In this document: one piece after another, positions 6,595-8,567 of the stretch
Position numbering within the stretch: the stretch's first letter is position 1
Layout: each line of letters opens with the position of its first letter
From: Verrucomicrobiota bacterium
Lineage (GTDB): Bacteria > Verrucomicrobiota > Verrucomicrobiia > Opitutales > Opitutaceae
DNA: 8,567 bases
Assembly: GCA_030832235.1 (NCBI GenBank)
Contig: JAURJO010000089.1
Location: 1-8,567 of the forward strand
Direction of reading: 5' to 3'
Position numbers and translations under genes: made by a program
The notes under the pieces: model-generated
Told to the model about the DNA's origin: nothing
Seen by the model: only the letters and a program-made list of their open reading frames with translations
Databases searched by the model: none

Positions 6595-7023
6595 GTGCGC
6601 AATATTCTCATTACCGTAGCGTTGGTGGTGGCCGTCTGTGCCGCCGCCTTCGGCACGGGCTTCGTGCTCGGAGGCGACCGCGCCCTGCACGAGGCGGAGC
6701 GCGACGGTGACGCGCTGGCTTGGCTGCGCGCGGAGTTCCGTCTTTCCGACGCGGAGTTCACCGCGATCCGCCGGTTGCACGAGGATTTCAGCGTCGAATG
6801 CGGGCGTCACTGCGCGGCGATCATCGCGGCGCGCGAGCGCCGGGCCCCGGCGGGTGAAGTCGCGGAGCTCGAGCGGACCTGCGTCGACGCGATGAAGGTC
6901 CATTTCCGGCGGGTGGCGGCGCTCATGCCGCCCGCGCAGGGCGAACGCTATCTCGCGCTGGTGCTGCCGCGCGTGGAGGGTCATCCGCACCACGGGGCGC
7001 CGAATCTGCGCGTGGGGCCGTGA
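6595..7023 (+). CDS. CnrX-like membrane-anchored periplasmic heavy-metal sensor
   Basis: A 142-aa protein starting at GTG, with GAGGGA about 7 nt upstream. Residues 4-26 are a signal anchor. The periplasmic part is a helical hairpin of the metal-resistance sensor type (CnrX/Metal_resist family): WLRAEFRLSDAEFTAIRRLH (43-62), DFSVECGRHCAAI, a turn, then ELERTCVDAMKVHFRRVAALMPPAQGERYLALVLP. Candidate ligands are His62, Cys69, His72, Cys73, Cys96, Met100, His103 and Met111, plus a C-terminal HPHH (130-133). In C. metallidurans CnrX the site uses His, Glu and Met. The cysteines here point to a softer metal such as Cu(I), which fits the pump. It would transmit metal binding to the small anti-sigma protein before it. 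Its stop overlaps the sigma start (GTGA). Confidence 0.88.
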   Translation: MRNILITVALVVAVCAAAFGTGFVLGGDRALHEAERDGDALAWLRAEFRLSDAEFTAIRRLHEDFSVECGRHCAAIIAARERRAPAGEVAELERTCVDAMKVHFRRVAALMPPAQGERYLALVLPRVEGHPHHGAPNLRVGP

Positions 7024-7607
7024 CTTCGCCCGCCGCAGACCCCGCCGCAGCGGCAGAGGACCGGCTCCTGATGGAGCGGGTCCGTGCGGGCGATGAGGTC
7101 GCGTTCGCGGCGTTGATGGAGCGGTGGGAGCGTCCGGTGAAATCCGTGGTGGCGCGCATGGTGTTAAACGCCGCCGAGGCCGAAGAGTTGGCGCAGGAGG
7201 CCTTCGTGCGTCTGTGGCAGCGGCGGGAGGATTTTCGTCCTGGCGCCGAATTCCGTCCGTGGTTGCTGACCATCGCCGTCAACCTCGCCCGCAACCGCCT
7301 GCGCTGGTGGCGGCTTCGCCCGTCGGTCGAGCTGGGCGCGTGGCTCGAGTCCGGCGGTGATTCCGGGAAGATCACGGGTGGCGCGGGCGCGATGGAACGG
7401 GCCGAGCGCGTCGACGCGGTGCAGGCGGCCATCGCCGCGTTGCCGGTCGAGCTCCGCGAGGCGCTGGTGCTTTTCGAGTTCGAGCAGCTTTCACAGGGAG
7501 AGATCGCCGCGGTACTTCGCACGACGCCGAAGGCCGTGGAGTCCCGCGTCGCCCGCGCGCGGGAAAAACTCCGGCGAGCCCTGCAGAAGGATCATCGTTC
7601 GCGGTAG
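7020..7607 (+). CDS. ECF (sigma-70 family) RNA polymerase sigma factor, CnrH-like context
   Basis: A 195-aa cytoplasmic extracytoplasmic-function sigma factor. Sigma region 2 covers about residues 18-99, with the core-binding AEELAQEAFVRLWQ (54-67) and the promoter-melting/-10 part FRPWLLTIAVNLARNRLR (78-95). A Gly-rich linker (about 110-125) follows. Region 4 covers about 136-186, with LPVELREALVLFEFEQLS and a helix-turn-helix (EIAAVLRTTPKAVESRVARARE) for the -35 element. The length is typical, and there is no C-terminal extension. The GTG start overlaps the sensor stop by 4 nt, so translation is probably coupled, keeping sigma and its regulators in proportion. It is the third gene of a Y-X-H-like module and probably drives both divergent transcripts. 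The target set is inferred from position. Confidence 0.95.
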   Translation: MTSPAADPAAAAEDRLLMERVRAGDEVAFAALMERWERPVKSVVARMVLNAAEAEELAQEAFVRLWQRREDFRPGAEFRPWLLTIAVNLARNRLRWWRLRPSVELGAWLESGGDSGKITGGAGAMERAERVDAVQAAIAALPVELREALVLFEFEQLSQGEIAAVLRTTPKAVESRVARAREKLRRALQKDHRSR

Positions 7608-7631
7608 CCCCAGCGCGGCTCCGCCGCAACC

Positions 7632-7654
7632 GAAGCGTCTTTCAAGATCGCTTC
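7632..7654 (+). terminator. Candidate hairpin terminator after the sigma gene
   Basis: GAAGCG (7632-7637) pairs with CGCTTC (7649-7654), and TCTT (7638-7641) pairs with AAGA (7644-7647), leaving one bulged T. It starts 25 nt after the sigma stop. There is no T-tract, so intrinsic termination is uncertain. A smaller GCGGC-TCC-GCCGC hairpin lies just before it (7615-7627). Confidence 0.35.
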
Positions 7655-7705
7655 CGAATAGCTCCGCGAGGGGTCAATCTCGGAGGAACACGGATGAGCC
7701 GGACT

Positions 7706-7735
7706 CGATGTAGCCGAGGCCGTCTGCCTCGGATC
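7706..7735 (+). repeat. Palindromic intergenic repeat, copy 1
   Basis: A 30-nt unit starting CGATGTAGCCGAGG and ending CCTCGGATC around a 7-nt variable core (CCGTCTG). CCGAGG and CCTCGG can form a stem with the core as loop. It is the same unit as 7811-7840 on the opposite strand, differing only in the core. The layout resembles REP-type extragenic palindromes. Confidence 0.65.
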
Positions 7736-7810
7736 ATAAGGTGAGCCCGACGCCCTACGGAGGACAAGGAGCGAGAGGGAGTGAGGGGACTTGCGGAAGG
7801 AATGTTGGTA

Positions 7811-7840
7811 GATCCGAGGGGGGCGCCCTCGGCTACATCG
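7811..7840 (-). repeat. Palindromic intergenic repeat, copy 2 (inverted)
   Basis: Read on the minus strand it gives the same 14-nt start and 9-nt end as the copy at 7706-7735, with core GCGCCCC. The two copies face each other across 75 nt, as in paired REP elements or the ends of a small non-autonomous element. No target-site duplication is apparent at the outer edges. Confidence 0.65.
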
Positions 7841-7931
7841 CACGCGTTTCTTGACGAAAGTTTGGCCGGCATTTCCGGACGAAAGTCGTACCGTGGAGCC
7901 GCGGCCGGGTACCCTCCGAAGGCTCAGGTTT

Positions 7932-8525
7932 TCAGGGAAGCGCCGGCGTGTTCCAGTTTGTGAACCAAGGTGCCTCGCGGGCGGCAATGCGCCGCACGTG
8001 CAGAAGGCCGGCGTCGACGGCAGTCTGCAGCAGCGGTTGGAGCGCGAGGTCGCCGCGGGCCAGCGCCGCGCGGGCGAGGGGCAGCATCTTTCTCGGATAA
8101 ACGGCCGCCAGCGGCTCAAAGGTGCGACCGCGGCGCCCTACCACGCCGCAGTTTTCCGTCGAGGCTGCGGCGAGTTCCGCGATCCAACGCGCGGGCAGGC
8201 GCGGCAGGTCGATCGCCAGCACGGCGACACGGTTGTGCGCGGCGGCTTCCAAGGCGGCGACAATTCCCGCCAGCGGTCCGCGATCCGGCTCCGGATCATG
8301 CACGATGGCGGTGAAGCCGGCGGCGCGCAGCGCCCAACGCTGGTCGGGCCGGGCGGACAACAGCAGCTCGCCGGCGCCCGCGGCGCGGAGGACGTCGCGC
8401 TGCCGCCGCCACAGCGGGCGGCCGCGGAGAGGAAGCAGAGCCTTGTCGCGTCCCATCCGCGTGGACCGCCCGGCGGCGAGGAGCACGACGGAGAATGGGG
8501 CGGGCGACGCGAGGCGGGCGGGCAC
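7932..8525 (-). CDS. mobA: MobA/MocA-like molybdenum cofactor nucleotidyltransferase
   Basis: A 197-aa cytoplasmic NTP-transferase. The nucleotide-binding signature LAAGRSTRMGRDKALLP lies at residues 16-32. DPEPDRGPLAGIVAAL (77-92) follows, then AIDLPRLP (104-111), whose Asp106 occupies the position of the metal-binding Asp in the usual CDMP motif. FEPLAAVYPR (136-145) and NWNTPAL near the C-terminus match the MobA endings. MobA attaches GMP to molybdopterin; the close relative MocA uses CTP, and LAAGRS instead of LAGG leaves MocA or a related enzyme possible. The start is a GTG at 8525, placing the signature at the expected distance from the N-terminus. No clear RBS is seen and no upstream ATG is in frame. 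It is convergent with the sigma operon and has no evident link to metal efflux. Confidence 0.85.
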   Translation of the reverse strand: MPARLASPAPFSVVLLAAGRSTRMGRDKALLPLRGRPLWRRQRDVLRAAGAGELLLSARPDQRWALRAAGFTAIVHDPEPDRGPLAGIVAALEAAAHNRVAVLAIDLPRLPARWIAELAAASTENCGVVGRRGRTFEPLAAVYPRKMLPLARAALARGDLALQPLLQTAVDAGLLHVRRIAAREAPWFTNWNTPALP

Positions 8526-8567
8526 GGGCCGAGGGTGATGTGCAACCGACGGGCGGCAAGCGGGGGA

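Larger units (their letters stand above)
7608..7931. other. Non-coding gap between convergent genes
   Basis: This stretch of 324 nt lies between the ends of the sigma gene and the mobA-like gene. I see no convincing coding sequence in it. It holds a hairpin just after the sigma gene, a pair of inverted palindromic repeats, a 10-nt imperfect tandem (GGAGCGAGAG/GGAGTGAGGG at about 7769-7788), a 9-nt direct repeat GACGAAAGT (7853-7861 and 7878-7886) and a GGGTACCC palindrome (7907-7914). The last lies between GAGCC (7896-7900) and GGCTC (7921-7925) arms, which could form a weak hairpin after the mobA-like gene. Confidence 0.7.

Noticed and set aside
6199..6993. 264-codon minus-strand frame across the regulatory genes
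   Set aside because: Antisense to two genes with clear topology or family features, and no motifs of its own.
7706..7840. Possible CRISPR array
   Set aside because: Only two units, in opposite orientation, with self-complementary repeats and no spacer periodicity.
7781..7963. 60-codon plus-strand frame in the convergent gap
   Set aside because: It spans an inverted-repeat copy and runs into the end of the mobA-like gene; no RBS and no similarity.

Overview
The window is GC-rich DNA (GC-dominated third codon positions) that reads as part of a Gram-negative bacterial chromosome. The mix of genes suggests a soil or freshwater Verrucomicrobiota member, perhaps Opitutaceae. The hints are a Cys-rich YHS/TRASH-like periplasmic protein, a CnrX-type sensor with a C-x3-C motif, and palindromic intergenic repeats carrying CCGAGG/CCTCGG stems. 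This placement is a family-level impression and not proof.

Positions 1-6178, minus strand: a five-gene heavy-metal efflux operon, transcribed right to left. It begins with a secreted Cys-rich YHS/TRASH-like protein (5849-6178). Next come a TolC-type outer-membrane channel (4581-5837), a membrane-anchored YHS-like protein (4210-4584), a CusB-type periplasmic adaptor with an N-terminal metal-binding domain (2897-4213), and a CusA-type RND pump (2833 down to the window edge, C-terminus missing). Two ATGA overlaps couple translation of the middle three genes. The pump keeps all three methionines of the E. coli CusA Cu(I)/Ag(I) site, so copper or silver is the best substrate guess.

Positions 6179-6283: a short divergent intergenic region. 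Reading outward in each direction, the same pattern appears: GGGATT, exactly 14 nt, TTAAT, then about 20 nt to an ATG. This is a good candidate for a promoter shared by both transcripts.

Positions 6284-7607, plus strand: a three-gene regulatory operon with the order and gene sizes of cnrYXH from Cupriavidus metallidurans. It holds a 99-aa single-pass membrane protein (probable anti-sigma factor), a 142-aa membrane-anchored periplasmic metal sensor, and a 195-aa ECF sigma factor. The simplest model is that periplasmic metal is sensed by the X-like protein, the Y-like protein then releases the sigma factor, and the sigma factor drives both the efflux operon and its own operon.

Positions 7608-7931: a non-coding gap between convergent genes, with a hairpin after the sigma gene and two inverted copies of a 30-nt palindromic repeat. 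Positions 7932-8525, minus strand: a MobA/MocA-like nucleotidyltransferase of molybdenum cofactor metabolism, apparently unrelated to the metal system. The last 42 bases hold nothing I can identify.
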